Assembly: GCF_003024605.1 (NCBI RefSeq)
Contig: NZ_PYJQ01000001.1
Coordinates: 837,107-901,106 of the forward strand
DNA from: Rhizobium sp. JAB6
GTDB taxonomy: Bacteria; Pseudomonadota; Alphaproteobacteria; Rhizobiales; Rhizobiaceae
DNA: 64,000 nt
Reading direction: 5' to 3'
The position numbers and the translations under genes were made by a program. Each line of letters starts with the position of its first letter. The stretch's first letter is position 1. Of this stretch, positions 19,757 to 28,776 are shown one piece after another. Below the pieces are notes generated by a model. The model saw nothing but the letters and a program-made list of their open reading frames with translations, made no database searches and had not been told where the DNA came from.

Positions 19757-20510
19757 GTCCGCAGTGCCCATCCGTCGCGCCAATCCTTTATGGCAGATCG
19801 CCAAGGCACTGCTTCTGCTCGTTGCGCTCGTCATCCTGCTTGGGCTCGGCACCTGGCAGGTCGAGCGCCTGCAGTGGAAGGAAGGTCTGCTGGCAGACAT
19901 TGCCGCCCGCAAGGACGCACCCGCCATACCCTTGTCGGCGATCGAGACGATGGCGGCATCCGGCGGCGATATCGAATATCGCGTCGTGACGGCGACGGGC
20001 CGTTACCTCAACGACAAGGAACGGCATTTCCTTGCCACCTACGACGGCGATCCCGGCTATCACATCTACACGCCGCTGCAGCTCGACGACGGCCGCTTCA
20101 TCTTCGTCAACCGGGGCTTCGTTCCCACCGAGGCCAAGGATCCCGAAAAGCGTAGGAAAGGCGAACTGGCGGGCGAACAGACCGTGACCGGCCTTGCCCG
20201 CGCCAAACTCGCCGAGCGGCCCGACGGCATGCCGGATAATGATCTCGGCAAGAACATCTTCTTCTGGAAGGATCTGGATGCCATGGCCGCCAGCGCCGGC
20301 CTCCCAAAGGACAAGGTGCTGCCCTTCTTCATCGACGCCGACAAGACGCCCAATCCAGGGGGCTTGCCGATCGGCGGGGTGACGATCATCGATCTGCCGA
20401 ACAACCACCTGCAATATGCCGTGACCTGGTATGGCTTGGCGGCGGCGCTGACAGCGATCGTCGCCATATCCTGGTGGCGCAAGCGCCATCCGGATGCACC
20501 CTCACAATAG
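19749..20510 (+). CDS. SURF1 family cytochrome oxidase biogenesis protein
   Basis: Surf1 helps insert heme a into subunit I. The sequence has two transmembrane helices, near the N-terminus (IAKALLLLVALVILLGLGTWQ) and near the C-terminus (TWYGLAAALTAIVAISWW). A periplasmic domain with GDPGYHIYTPLQLDDGRFIFVNRGFVP lies between them. I prefer GTG 19749, with AAGG ten bases upstream, to ATG 19725, which has no ribosome site. It overlaps the DUF983 stop by eight bases. Confidence 0.92.
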   Translation: MTESAVPIRRANPLWQIAKALLLLVALVILLGLGTWQVERLQWKEGLLADIAARKDAPAIPLSAIETMAASGGDIEYRVVTATGRYLNDKERHFLATYDGDPGYHIYTPLQLDDGRFIFVNRGFVPTEAKDPEKRRKGELAGEQTVTGLARAKLAERPDGMPDNDLGKNIFFWKDLDAMAASAGLPKDKVLPFFIDADKTPNPGGLPIGGVTIIDLPNNHLQYAVTWYGLAAALTAIVAISWWRKRHPDAPSQ

Positions 20511-20554
20511 AGACATGCAATAGAATAGCTTCATTTCGATGGAATATTCCGCTA

Positions 20555-20600
20555 GAGCATGATCCCGATAAGTGCGCCGCGGTTTTGGATAGGATCGTGC
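20555..20600. repeat. Dispersed imperfect palindrome (GAGCATGATCC...GGATCGTGC), copy 2 of 3
   Basis: The arms GAGCATGATCC and GGATCGTGC pair imperfectly around a core AAGTGCGCCGCGGTTTT. It lies between surf1 and ispH, and the 5' end of a longer ispH frame would fall inside it, which supports the downstream ispH start. It is related to the copies at 2845-2892 and 27243-27290. Confidence 0.7.
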
Positions 20601-20669
20601 GGACTGAATCGAGCAGGCGGCAGGGGCACTATCTATGGCTCAGCCATCGCCGCGCATTTCGGAAGAGAG

Positions 20670-21677
20670 ATGAACATAGCCGTTTCCAAACCTGACCTGA
20701 CCATCCGGCTTTGCGGGCCGCGCGGCTTCTGCGCCGGCGTCGACCGCGCTATTCAGATCGTCGTTCTGGCTCTGAAGGCCTATGGCGCGCCTGTTTATGT
20801 CCGTCACGAGATCGTGCACAACCGCTACGTCGTCGAGGGTCTGGAGGCCAAGGGCGCCATCTTCGTCGAGGAGCTGGATGAAATCCCGGCCGAGCATCGC
20901 GCCCAGCCCGTCGTCTTCTCGGCTCATGGCGTGCCGAAATCCGTGCCGGCCGATGCCGATGCGCGCAATCTCTTCTATCTCGATGCCACCTGCCCGCTGG
21001 TCTCCAAGGTGCACAAGCAGGCCATGCGCCACAATCGCCTCGGCCGTCATGTCATCCTGATCGGCCATGCCGGCCATCCGGAAGTGATCGGCACCATGGG
21101 CCAGCTGCCCGAAGGCGCCGTGTCGCTGATCGAGACGGTGGAGGATGCCGACGTTTACGAGCCTGATGATCCCGACAATCTCGGCTTCGTCACGCAAACG
21201 ACACTCTCGGTTGACGATACCGCCGGCGTCATAGCGCGCCTGCAGGAGCGTTTCCCGAATCTCACTGCGCCGGCTGCGGATTCGATCTGCTACGCCACCA
21301 CCAACCGGCAGGAAGTGGTGAAGGAGGCGGCATTGGGCTGCGATCTTTTCCTCATCGTCGGGGCGCCGAATTCCTCCAATTCCAAGCGCCTCGTCGAAGT
21401 GGCGCTGAGGGCGGGGGCGAAGAAGTCCGTGCTCGTCCAGCGTGCCTCGGAGATCGACTGGGACAATATCGGCGACATCAAGACGGTCGGCCTCTCGGCT
21501 GGCGCATCTGCGCCGGAAGTCATCGTCAACGAGATCATCGAAGCGTTCCGCGCCCGCTACAATGCCGTGGTGGAACTCGCTGAAACTGTGAAGGAAACCG
21601 AGAATTTTCTCGTCAATCGCGAGCTTCGCAGTATAGAGCTGACGGCAGCAGACATGGCTTTCGTTAACGGAGAATGA
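20670..21677 (+). CDS. ispH: 4-hydroxy-3-methylbut-2-enyl diphosphate reductase
   Basis: IspH is the [4Fe-4S] enzyme that ends the MEP isoprenoid pathway, producing IPP and DMAPP. The three cluster cysteines are in [24 protein letters not shown] and [17 protein letters not shown] and SAHGVP are also conserved. The 335-residue length is usual. ATG 20670 follows GGAAGAGAG directly and fits family starts. A repeat-rich 205-bp gap separates it from thrB. Confidence 0.95.
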   Translation: MNIAVSKPDLTIRLCGPRGFCAGVDRAIQIVVLALKAYGAPVYVRHEIVHNRYVVEGLEAKGAIFVEELDEIPAEHRAQPVVFSAHGVPKSVPADADARNLFYLDATCPLVSKVHKQAMRHNRLGRHVILIGHAGHPEVIGTMGQLPEGAVSLIETVEDADVYEPDDPDNLGFVTQTTLSVDDTAGVIARLQERFPNLTAPAADSICYATTNRQEVVKEAALGCDLFLIVGAPNSSNSKRLVEVALRAGAKKSVLVQRASEIDWDNIGDIKTVGLSAGASAPEVIVNEIIEAFRARYNAVVELAETVKETENFLVNRELRSIELTAADMAFVNGE

Positions 21678-21681
21678 GAGG

Positions 21682-21850
21682 GCCACCTCGTCCTTCGGGG
21701 CTTTGCCGCCCGCGCTGACGCCGCATCGGCAACGCACCTCAGGATGAGAGGACAAGAGTTTCGCCGCCAGACGCTTGGATCAGCCCTCATGGTGAGGAGG
21801 TTCGCCTGAGCATGTCGAAGGGGGCGTCTTGAACCACAAGGGCGGGTGGT
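21682..21850. repeat. Rhizobial-type intergenic mosaic repeat between ispH and thrB
   Basis: The region contains CCTCGTCCTTCGG, then CCTCAGGATGAGAGG, and then CCTCATGGTGAGGAGG with GAGCATGTCGAAGG. These G/C-rich alternating palindromes resemble RIME-type (Rhizobium-specific intergenic mosaic) elements. No open frame here looks like protein. It sits inside the ispH-thrB interval and would be transcribed if the genes are cotranscribed. Confidence 0.6.
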
Positions 21851-21882
21851 TACGGCGCACGCGTATATCAAGGGAATAGTTC

Positions 21883-22848
21883 GTGGCTGTTTATACCGAT
21901 ATTACCGAAGACGATTTGAAGTGGTTCCTGACTGAGTATGATGTCGGCGAGTTGCTTTCCTATAAGGGCATTGCCGAAGGCGTCGAGAATTCGAATTTTC
22001 TGCTGCATACGAGCCGCGATCCGCTGATCCTGACGCTCTATGAAAAGCGCGTCGACAAGGGCGATCTGCCGTTTTTTCTGGGGCTGATGCAGCATCTGGC
22101 AAGTCGCGGCCTATCCTGCCCGCTACCCTTGCCGCGCCGCGACGGCGCCCTGCTCGGCCATCTCTCCGGTCGTCCTGCGGCCCTGATCTCCTTCCTTGAG
22201 GGCATGTGGCTGCGCAAGCCTGAGGCGCACCACTGCCGCGAAGTCGGCAAGGCGCTGGCCTCCATGCATATTGCCGGCGAGGGTTTCGCTATCCGCCGCC
22301 CGAACGCGCTGTCGCTCGAGGGCTGGCAGATGCTCTGGGAAAAATCCGAGGCCCGCGCCGACGAAGTCGAAGCGGGTCTGCAGGACGAAATCCGCGGCGA
22401 ACTCGATTTCCTCGCAAAGCATTGGCCAAGCGATCTGCCCGAGGGTGTCATCCACGCCGATCTCTTCCCGGATAATGTCTTCTTCCTCGGCGACACGCTG
22501 TCCGGCCTCATCGACTTCTATTTCGCCTGCAACGATCAGCTCGCCTACGATGTCTCGATATGCCTGAATGCCTGGTGCTTCGAGAAGGATCACGCCTACA
22601 ACATCACCAAGGGCATGGCGCTGCTGGAGGGCTATCAGAGCGTGCGGCCGCTGAGTGCTGCCGAAATCGCCGCCTTGCCGACGCTTGCACGGGGCTCGGC
22701 TCTGCGCTTCTTCCTGACGCGCCTCTATGATTGGCTGACGACTCCGGCCGGCGCTCTCGTCACCAAGAAGGACCCCATCGAATATCTGCGCAAGCTGCGC
22801 TTCCACCGCCAGATCGCTTCCTCAGCCGAATATGGGCTGAAAGCATGA
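21883..22848 (+). CDS. thrB: Homoserine kinase (ThrB type II, choline-kinase-like fold)
   Basis: The enzyme phosphorylates homoserine for threonine synthesis; its partner thrC is at 40785-42182. It belongs to the aminoglycoside phosphotransferase/choline kinase fold rather than the GHMP fold. The catalytic motif is [13 protein letters not shown] (Asp as base) and the metal-binding Asp is in [11 protein letters not shown]. The start is GTG 21883 with AAGGGA upstream. The stop overlaps the rnhA start as ATGA, so the two are translationally coupled. Confidence 0.93.
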   Translation: MAVYTDITEDDLKWFLTEYDVGELLSYKGIAEGVENSNFLLHTSRDPLILTLYEKRVDKGDLPFFLGLMQHLASRGLSCPLPLPRRDGALLGHLSGRPAALISFLEGMWLRKPEAHHCREVGKALASMHIAGEGFAIRRPNALSLEGWQMLWEKSEARADEVEAGLQDEIRGELDFLAKHWPSDLPEGVIHADLFPDNVFFLGDTLSGLIDFYFACNDQLAYDVSICLNAWCFEKDHAYNITKGMALLEGYQSVRPLSAAEIAALPTLARGSALRFFLTRLYDWLTTPAGALVTKKDPIEYLRKLRFHRQIASSAEYGLKA

Positions 22849-23285
22849 AGCACGTCGATATTTTTACCGATGGCGCCTGCTCCGGCAATCCCGGCCCCGG
22901 CGGCTGGGGCGCGGTGCTTCGTTACGGCGAGGTGGAGAAGGAATTGTCCGGTGGCGAGGCGGAGACGACCAACAACCGCATGGAGCTGTTGGCGGCGATC
23001 TCCGCACTCGGCGCTCTGAAGAGCCCTTGCGAGGTCGATCTCTATACCGACAGCGTCTACGTCAAGGACGGCATCACCAAGTGGATTTTCGGCTGGAAGA
23101 AGAATGGCTGGAAGACCGCGGACAAGAAACCGGTGAAGAATGCCGAGCTCTGGCAGGCGCTGGACGAAGCCTATAAGAGGCACAAGGTGACGCTGCACTG
23201 GGTCAAGGGCCATGCGGGACACCCGGAGAATGAGCGCGCCGACGAGTTGGCGCGCAAGGGGATGGAGCCGTTTAAGCGGAAGTAG
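22845..23285 (+). CDS. rnhA: Ribonuclease HI
   Basis: RNase HI cleaves the RNA strand of RNA-DNA hybrids. The active-site acids are in [17 protein letters not shown] (Asp), [10 protein letters not shown] (Glu), [12 protein letters not shown] (Asp) and the last metal-binding Asp in NERADELA. The handle region ([17 protein letters not shown]) is present. The length of 146 residues is standard. It starts inside the last codons of thrB. Confidence 0.95.
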   Translation: MKHVDIFTDGACSGNPGPGGWGAVLRYGEVEKELSGGEAETTNNRMELLAAISALGALKSPCEVDLYTDSVYVKDGITKWIFGWKKNGWKTADKKPVKNAELWQALDEAYKRHKVTLHWVKGHAGHPENERADELARKGMEPFKRK

Positions 23286-23323
23286 GTTGGGGCGCCAGGC
23301 CCGATATGCAGGAAATGGCCATC

Positions 23324-24760
23324 ATGGCGAAGCAGGCATTTTCGGATCAGGCGAAAGACATGGCGCTTTTGCGGGACGATGGCGATCCGATCTACCTGCA
23401 GATCTGCGCCCGTTTCAAGACCGCCATTGCCGAGGGGCGCATGGCGCCGGGGGATAGGGTGCCATCCGTGCGGGCGCTTGCCAGTGAACTGGGCTTATCG
23501 CGCGGAACCGTAAATCTTGCTTATCAGATCCTTGCAGAACAGGGGTATTTCGAATTTCGCGGCGCCGCCGGCACCTTCGTTGATCCGCAGCTGAAAAGCA
23601 GCGCCAGCCGATCGAACTCCTTGCCGGTAAGGGCCCCGTCGGAGCCGTCGTCAAACGCAAAGCCGTTTCAGCTCGGGCTTCCCGCGCTTGATGCCTTTCC
23701 GCGCAAGACCTGGAGCCGCCTCGTCAGCCGCCGATCCCGGCAGCTCGGCGCTGAACAGCTCGGCTATCCCGAACCTGCCGGCCTCATGGCGCTTCGCGAG
23801 CGTATTGCAGCCTGTCTCGCATTTTCGCGCGGGATTGTCTGCCAGCCGGAGCAGGTATTCGTGACAGCAGGCCATCGTGCCAGTCTCGCGCTGATCATGC
23901 AGGCGGTCTTTCGGCCGGGCGATGGCATATGGTTCGAAGATCCTGGCTATCCGGTTGCCCGCGAGTTCCTGCTGGCGATGCAGGCGAGGCTTCAACCCAT
24001 CCCTGTCGATCAGGATGGGCTGGTGGTGGAGGAGGGCAGGAAACGTGCGCCGAATGCCCGCTTTGCTATCGTCACACCGGCCAACCAAAGCCCGCTCTGC
24101 GTGATGATGTCCAAGGACAGGCGCGGCGAGCTGCTCAAATGGGCCGAGGAGGGGCAATGCTGGATCGTCGAGGACGATTACGATAGCGAATATCGCTACA
24201 ATCGCCGGCCGCCGCTCTCGCTGAAGGCCATGGACCGCGGCGAGCGCGTGCTGTTTACGGGCTCGTTCAGCAAGGTCCTCTATCCCGCGCTGCGGCTCGC
24301 CTATGTGGTGGTGCCTCCCTCGGAGATCGACGTCTTCGAGCGCGCTTGCCGGTCGATGGGCTCGGGCTGTCCTGAACTCCATCAGGCCGTTATCGCCGAT
24401 TTCATCGAACAGGGCTATTTCATCCGCCACCTCAAGAAGATGCGCATGCTCTATGCCGAACGCCGGCAGATGCTGGTCGACGTCATGCAAGAGGTGTTTG
24501 GCGACAGCGCCAGGACGATTTCTCCGCCGGCCGGGCTGCACCTCGTCATGCAGATCGATCGACATCGTGCATCTTACAAAAAGATTGCCGCATTGGCGCA
24601 TGCAGACGGCTTCGGCCTGCAACCCCTGGCGCTCTGGCACATGGGGCCGCAATCGGTCGATGGCCTGCTTCTCAGCTTTACCAATCTCAGCAGCAGACCG
24701 ATGGCGCAATCGCTTGCGGCGCGGCTGAAGGCCATCTGCATTGCGTCCGACAAGGAATAG
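23324..24760 (+). CDS. MocR/PdxR family transcriptional regulator
   Basis: The protein fuses an N-terminal GntR-type winged helix (PIYLQICARFKTAIAEGRMAPGDRVPSVRALASELGLSRGTV) to a fold-type I aminotransferase domain. The PLP lysine is in GSFSKVLYPALRLAY, and DDYDSEYRY is the usual cofactor-contacting segment. Such regulators often sense PLP or an amine and control a neighbouring gene. The adjacent epimerase gene is one candidate target. Three in-frame ATGs (23306, 23315, 23324) are possible; AGGAA suits 23324 best. Confidence 0.88.
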   Translation: MAKQAFSDQAKDMALLRDDGDPIYLQICARFKTAIAEGRMAPGDRVPSVRALASELGLSRGTVNLAYQILAEQGYFEFRGAAGTFVDPQLKSSASRSNSLPVRAPSEPSSNAKPFQLGLPALDAFPRKTWSRLVSRRSRQLGAEQLGYPEPAGLMALRERIAACLAFSRGIVCQPEQVFVTAGHRASLALIMQAVFRPGDGIWFEDPGYPVAREFLLAMQARLQPIPVDQDGLVVEEGRKRAPNARFAIVTPANQSPLCVMMSKDRRGELLKWAEEGQCWIVEDDYDSEYRYNRRPPLSLKAMDRGERVLFTGSFSKVLYPALRLAYVVVPPSEIDVFERACRSMGSGCPELHQAVIADFIEQGYFIRHLKKMRMLYAERRQMLVDVMQEVFGDSARTISPPAGLHLVMQIDRHRASYKKIAALAHADGFGLQPLALWHMGPQSVDGLLLSFTNLSSRPMAQSLAARLKAICIASDKE

Positions 24761-24868
24761 GCGAGATCTTGGCCTAGTCGAATCCGCAATTCTTGCATCT
24801 GTCTGCCAAGCCAAGCCTATGCAAAAAAATTGCCGTCAACCATGATGCAAACCTCATAGGAGTTCAAA

Positions 24869-25576
24869 ATGGGCGAGACTGTTTTTCTTGCCGGAGCAAC
24901 CGGCGCTATCGGACGCAAGCTCGTGCCCCTGCTTGTGGAGGCAGGCTTCACCGTCTACGGATCAACGCGCAAGCCGGAACGCCGCGAAAGCCTGCAGCAG
25001 GCAGGTGCCACACCTGTCGTCCTTGATGTCTTCGACGGCGAGGCGCTGAAGGCGGCAGTGGGACAGATCAGGCCCCGCATCGTCATTCATCAATTAACCG
25101 ATTTGCCATACGGCCTCGATCCCGCACAGATGGAGGAGGGGCGTGCCCGCAACGCCCATATTCGCGAGGTGGGAACCAGAAACCTCGTCGACGCCGCCAT
25201 TGCAGCCGGCGTGGAACGGATGGTGTCGCAAAGCATCGCCTGGTCCTATCGGGCCGGTGCTGGCCCGATCACGGAAGAAACGCCGCTTCAGGAGGGGGCG
25301 ACCGCGATAAGAACGCTTGAGACCCTTACCCTCACCACCTCGGGCATTGCCGGAACGGTTTTGCGATACGGCCTCATTTACGGGCCTGGAACCGGCTGCG
25401 ACGTGCCGAGCGGTCCCATAAGTCTGCATGTGGACGACGCTGCCCGCGCGGCCCTGCTCGCAGTGCAGGCTTCCGTGACCGGCGTCTTCAACGTGGTCGA
25501 CGATGGCGGGCCGGTTTCAAACGCGAAGGCAAAATCGATATTGGCATGGCAGCCGGCCCAGCGCGGTTGGGAGTAG
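24869..25576 (+). CDS. NAD(P)-binding epimerase/dehydratase-like protein
   Basis: A Rossmann fold with GATGAIGRKL near the N-terminus places this in the NAD-dependent epimerase/dehydratase (extended SDR) group. Further landmarks are VVLDVFDGEAL, RNLVDAAIAAGVERMV and VLRYGLIYGPGTG. At 235 residues it is shorter than most extended SDRs. A classical YxxxK is not obvious (SQSIAWSYRAG is the nearest region), so catalytic function is uncertain. It follows the MocR gene by 108 bases on the same strand. Confidence 0.75.
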   Translation: MGETVFLAGATGAIGRKLVPLLVEAGFTVYGSTRKPERRESLQQAGATPVVLDVFDGEALKAAVGQIRPRIVIHQLTDLPYGLDPAQMEEGRARNAHIREVGTRNLVDAAIAAGVERMVSQSIAWSYRAGAGPITEETPLQEGATAIRTLETLTLTTSGIAGTVLRYGLIYGPGTGCDVPSGPISLHVDDAARAALLAVQASVTGVFNVVDDGGPVSNAKAKSILAWQPAQRGWE

Positions 25577-25664
25577 CTGCAGGCAAATCACGGCAACCCG
25601 TTGAAGCGGATGTACAGAAATTGATTCTTTGCTCCTTCGTTCTGTCTTCATGAGGCCAAAGCGA

Positions 25665-26567
25665 TCACGCCCAGACATGCTCGAGAGCGCTTCTCACTCT
25701 CGGCTTTGCGGCGGCGGGCAAGGGCAGAATCGGGCGCGGCGGCTCGATCCTGCAAAGGTCCAGCGCTTCCGCAATCGCATACATGACGCGGAAGCTGCCG
25801 AACTCCTTGAACAGGCTCCATAGCGGCTGGAATTTTTGATCGAGCCGGCCGGCTTCGGCGGCGTCGCCGGCTTGGGCAGCCCGTGTGAGCGACAGCGCTT
25901 CGGCCGGCAGGAGGCCGGCGACCACGCTGTACCAGGCGTCGGCGCCGGCCAGCAGCCCGGCCGCCGCTCCCCAATCGCCGCTATAGCCGATGGCGAAACC
26001 CTTTGGCGTTTCCCGGCGCAGGCGCGCCATCTCTCCCTCGAAATCGCCGCCTTGTGGCAGAGGCATCTTCACTGCCACGATATTCGCGATCTTTGCCAGG
26101 CGGGCAATCAGCCCATGGCTGAATGTGAATTTCGTCGTGCCGGGATTGTTGTAGATGCAGAGCGGCAGCTCGCCGGTCTCCGCGACGGTAGCGAAGTGCT
26201 GATAGACCTCTTCCTCCGTGAGCGGAGTATAGGATACGGGGGCAAGCAGCAGCCCATCCGCGCCGGCCGCCTTGACGTCACGCGCCAATGCCTGCGCTTC
26301 GTCGGTCCGCAGCGCTCCGACACCGACGATGACCGGGATCTTGCCGCCGACACGTGTCATCGCCGTCTGTACGGCCCGCCGGCGCTCGTCGCGTGACAGA
26401 AAAGCATAACCGCCCGTACTGCCGAGCAGCCCGATGGAGTCAGCGCCCGCCAGATGAATGCGTTCGAGCAGGCGGGTGAGCGCTGCAACATCCACGCGCC
26501 CGGAAGCGTCGGTCGGGGTAATGGGAAAGGCCGAAAGACCAGTAAAGAGCGTCATGATCGTCTTCAT
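25665..26567 (-). CDS. Dihydrodipicolinate synthase/N-acetylneuraminate lyase family protein (DapA-like)
   Basis: This is a class I aldolase barrel. The Schiff-base lysine is in VAVKMPLP and the catalytic tyrosine in LCIYNNPGTTKF. The usual GTTGE loop reads LGSTGGYAF, so the true DapA substrate site is altered and another 2-keto-acid aldolase or a dehydratase is more likely. The length of 300 residues is typical. It is directly downstream of the LysE-type exporter gene on the same strand, 61 bases away, so cotranscription is possible. Confidence 0.82.
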   Translation of the reverse strand: MKTIMTLFTGLSAFPITPTDASGRVDVAALTRLLERIHLAGADSIGLLGSTGGYAFLSRDERRRAVQTAMTRVGGKIPVIVGVGALRTDEAQALARDVKAAGADGLLLAPVSYTPLTEEEVYQHFATVAETGELPLCIYNNPGTTKFTFSHGLIARLAKIANIVAVKMPLPQGGDFEGEMARLRRETPKGFAIGYSGDWGAAAGLLAGADAWYSVVAGLLPAEALSLTRAAQAGDAAEAGRLDQKFQPLWSLFKEFGSFRVMYAIAEALDLCRIEPPRPILPLPAAAKPRVRSALEHVWA

Positions 26568-26628
26568 CCTTCATCGAGCTCCGGGCAATCGCAGCGATCG
26601 AAAACTGGCTTTGAATAGACCACGCAAG

Positions 26629-27237
26629 TCATATCCCGCTCAGTAGTTTGGTGGCAATCATCCACATGACAAACGCGATGAGCGTTTCCAGAATGCGCCA
26701 GGATGCGGGTTTTGCGAAGATCGGTCTCAGCCATCTCGCGCCGAAGCCGAGCGAAAAGAAGAACAGCAAAGAACCCGTTATGGCACCCGCCGCAAATGAA
26801 ACCTCGTTTCCTGGAAATCGGGTCGAGATCGTGCCGAGCAGCGCCACCGTGTCGAGATAGACATGCGGGTTGAGCCAGGTGAGCGCCAGGCACATGGCAA
26901 GCGTCTGCCGGAAGCTCGATGATTTCGCCTCTCCGGCAGCCAGCACCGCGGACGAACGAAAGGCGGAATAGAGGCTCCTGGCTCCATACCAGATCAGGAA
27001 CGCCGCTCCGGCATAGCGCATGACGGGATCGAGCCAGGGCAACAGCGCGGAGATTTGGCGGAAGCTCGTCACCCCGAGGATGATGAGCACGGCATCGGAG
27101 AGCGCACATGCCAGGCACACGGCGAATACATTCTCATTGCGAAGGCCCTGACGCAGGACGAAGGCGTTTTGCGCGCCGATTGCGACGATCAGGCTGAGCC
27201 CCATCATCAGGCCCGTCATATAGATTGAAAAATTCAT
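26629..27237 (-). CDS. LysE/ArgO family amino-acid exporter
   Basis: The protein of 202 residues has about six transmembrane helices. The N-terminus GLMMGLSLIVAIGAQNAFVLRQGL is typical of LysE/ArgO exporters of basic amino acids. LTWLNPHVYLDTVALLG is the conserved central motif. It is divergent from a LysG/ArgP regulator gene (27402), the standard arrangement for inducible lysine/arginine export. ATG 27237 begins six bases from a dispersed palindrome, so its leader contains that repeat. Confidence 0.88.
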   Translation of the reverse strand: MNFSIYMTGLMMGLSLIVAIGAQNAFVLRQGLRNENVFAVCLACALSDAVLIILGVTSFRQISALLPWLDPVMRYAGAAFLIWYGARSLYSAFRSSAVLAAGEAKSSSFRQTLAMCLALTWLNPHVYLDTVALLGTISTRFPGNEVSFAAGAITGSLLFFFSLGFGARWLRPIFAKPASWRILETLIAFVMWMIATKLLSGI

Positions 27238-27242
27238 GCTTG

Positions 27243-27290
27243 GAGCAATTCCAGGAAAAGTGCGAAGCGGTTTTCCGTCCGGAATTGCGC
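27243..27290. repeat. Dispersed imperfect palindrome (GAGCAATTCC...GGAATTGC), copy 3 of 3
   Basis: The arms GAGCAATTCC and GGAATTGC pair, the inner arms GGAAAA and TTTTCC pair, and the core reads GTGCGAAGCGG. It is directly upstream of the lysE-type start codon, inside the divergent control region. It matches the copies at 2845-2892 and 20555-20600 in the core. Confidence 0.75.
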
Positions 27291-27353
27291 AAAAAACGAA
27301 AGACTCCAGCGAAATGCACCGAACGAAGAGCATTTCCGATATCGCCTCAGAAA

Positions 27354-27380
27354 GGTTTAGGCTACTTAATGCTACTAACC
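27354..27380. promoter_or_regulatory. Candidate LysR-type operator in the lysE-lysG divergent region
   Basis: GGTTTAG (27354-27360) and CTAACC (27375-27380) form a dyad, with CTACTTAATGCTA between them. It ends 21 bases before the regulator start. Position and symmetry fit a LysR-type binding site for autoregulation and control of the exporter, but this is inference. Confidence 0.45.
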
Positions 27381-27401
27381 CGGATTAAGAAAAACTAAGC
27401 C

Positions 27402-28301
27402 ATGCTCGACTATTCCGCCCTCCGTGCCGTCTCCATGGTCGTTCAGACCGGCAGCTTCGAAAAGGCGGCAGCCATTCTCAATGTCACGCCTTCCGCCGTT
27501 TCGCAGCGGGTGAAGCAGCTCGAAGAACGGCTGGGTATCGTCCTGATCGTCAGGGGCAATCCCTGTACCGCGACGGAGAAAGGCGAATGGCTCTGTCGCC
27601 ATATGGAGAATGTCGGCATGCTGGAAGACGAGCTTTTCGGACGCTTGCCGGCGCTTGTCGATCCCGGCGAGCCCAAGCAAAGGGTCACGCTTCACATTGC
27701 CACGAATGCCGACAGTCTCGGGACGTGGTTCGTGGAGGCCATATCGGGCTTTGCCGAAAATTCTCCCTATCTGCTGAATATCGCCATCGACGACCAGGAT
27801 CATACCGCCGAATGGCTGCAGCGTGGCCGGGTCATCGCAGCCGTCACCGGCCTGGAAAAGCCGATCCAGGGGTGCCGGCGCATATCCCTCGGCGCCCTCC
27901 GCTACCATGCAACCGCGAGCCCCGGTTTCGTCGCCCGGCATTTTTCACAGGGCGTTACCCCAAAAGCGATCCAGAATGCGCCGGCCCTGACCTTCAACCA
28001 GAAGGACAGGCTTCAAAGCCGGTGGATTCGCCAGACTTTTGGAGAGGATTTTGCCTATCCGAGCCACTGGCTGCCTTCGACTCAAGGCTTCGTCGATGCC
28101 AGTCTTTCAGGTATGGGGTGGGGAATGAATCCCATCCAGCTTGTACGGGAGCATCTGGAAAGCGGTCGCCTGGTCGAGCTGATTCCCGGCACGCCGTTGG
28201 ACATTCCGTTGTATTGGCAGGTAAACCGCCTCGCAGCCGACCGGCTTGCCGAGCTTACGCGCAGGATCACTGCGACGGCCAAAGCTCATCTGTCACCGTG
28301 A
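27402..28301 (+). CDS. LysR family regulator, LysG/ArgP type
   Basis: The N-terminal winged helix (LDYSALRAVSMVVQTGSFEKAAAILNVTPSAVSQRVKQLEERLG) matches LysG/ArgP activators, which sense lysine or arginine and switch on LysE/ArgO exporters. The effector-binding domain follows to residue 299. It is transcribed away from the exporter gene at 26629-27237, which is the canonical partner arrangement. Confidence 0.9.
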   Translation: MLDYSALRAVSMVVQTGSFEKAAAILNVTPSAVSQRVKQLEERLGIVLIVRGNPCTATEKGEWLCRHMENVGMLEDELFGRLPALVDPGEPKQRVTLHIATNADSLGTWFVEAISGFAENSPYLLNIAIDDQDHTAEWLQRGRVIAAVTGLEKPIQGCRRISLGALRYHATASPGFVARHFSQGVTPKAIQNAPALTFNQKDRLQSRWIRQTFGEDFAYPSHWLPSTQGFVDASLSGMGWGMNPIQLVREHLESGRLVELIPGTPLDIPLYWQVNRLAADRLAELTRRITATAKAHLSP

Positions 28302-28420
28302 GATGTGCATCTAGCTAACTGCCATTCGCCGCGCTACCGGAACGCAATGTTCGCGAATTGGTGCCTTGCCCGGTTGCCCTTTCTCTCTATGCTGCCCCCG
28401 ACTTCCAGGGAGATTGCCTT

Positions 28421-28729
28421 ATGATCCTGCATTGCGTTTTTCTTAGACTCAAATCCGCCCTGACACAGGATGAGAAGAAGGCGCTCTTCGATTCCGTCCT
28501 CGCCTTGCAGAAGGTCATTCCGGGGATTGTCGGCGTGAAATACGGGCCGAATGTTTCGCCCGAAGGCCTGCATGGCGGTTTCGCCGATGGATTTGTCGTC
28601 ACCTTCGAAAGTGTAGAAGCGCGCGATGCCTATCTGGTGCATCCCGATCACGTCGCCGTCGGCGAGCGGATCGTTTCGTCGACGGATGGCGGTCTGGCTG
28701 GCCTGATGGTCTTCGATTTCAACATTTAA
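28421..28729 (+). CDS. Dabb (stress-responsive alpha/beta-barrel) domain protein
   Basis: The 102-residue protein has the Dabb dimeric barrel pattern: MILHCVFLRLKSALTQDEKKALFDSV, then VPGIVGVKYGPNV-like (IPGIVGVKYGPNV) and VESVEARDAYLVHPDHVAV-like (FESVEARDAYLVHPDHVAV). The biochemical role of the family is varied and unknown here. ATG 28421 follows CAGGGAG. It is convergent with the metal-transporter operon. Confidence 0.82.
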   Translation: MILHCVFLRLKSALTQDEKKALFDSVLALQKVIPGIVGVKYGPNVSPEGLHGGFADGFVVTFESVEARDAYLVHPDHVAVGERIVSSTDGGLAGLMVFDFNI

Positions 28730-28776
28730 GCGGGCAGTCGCAGGCAGCCCGTGCCTGCGACTTTCTCGTTGCGTGA

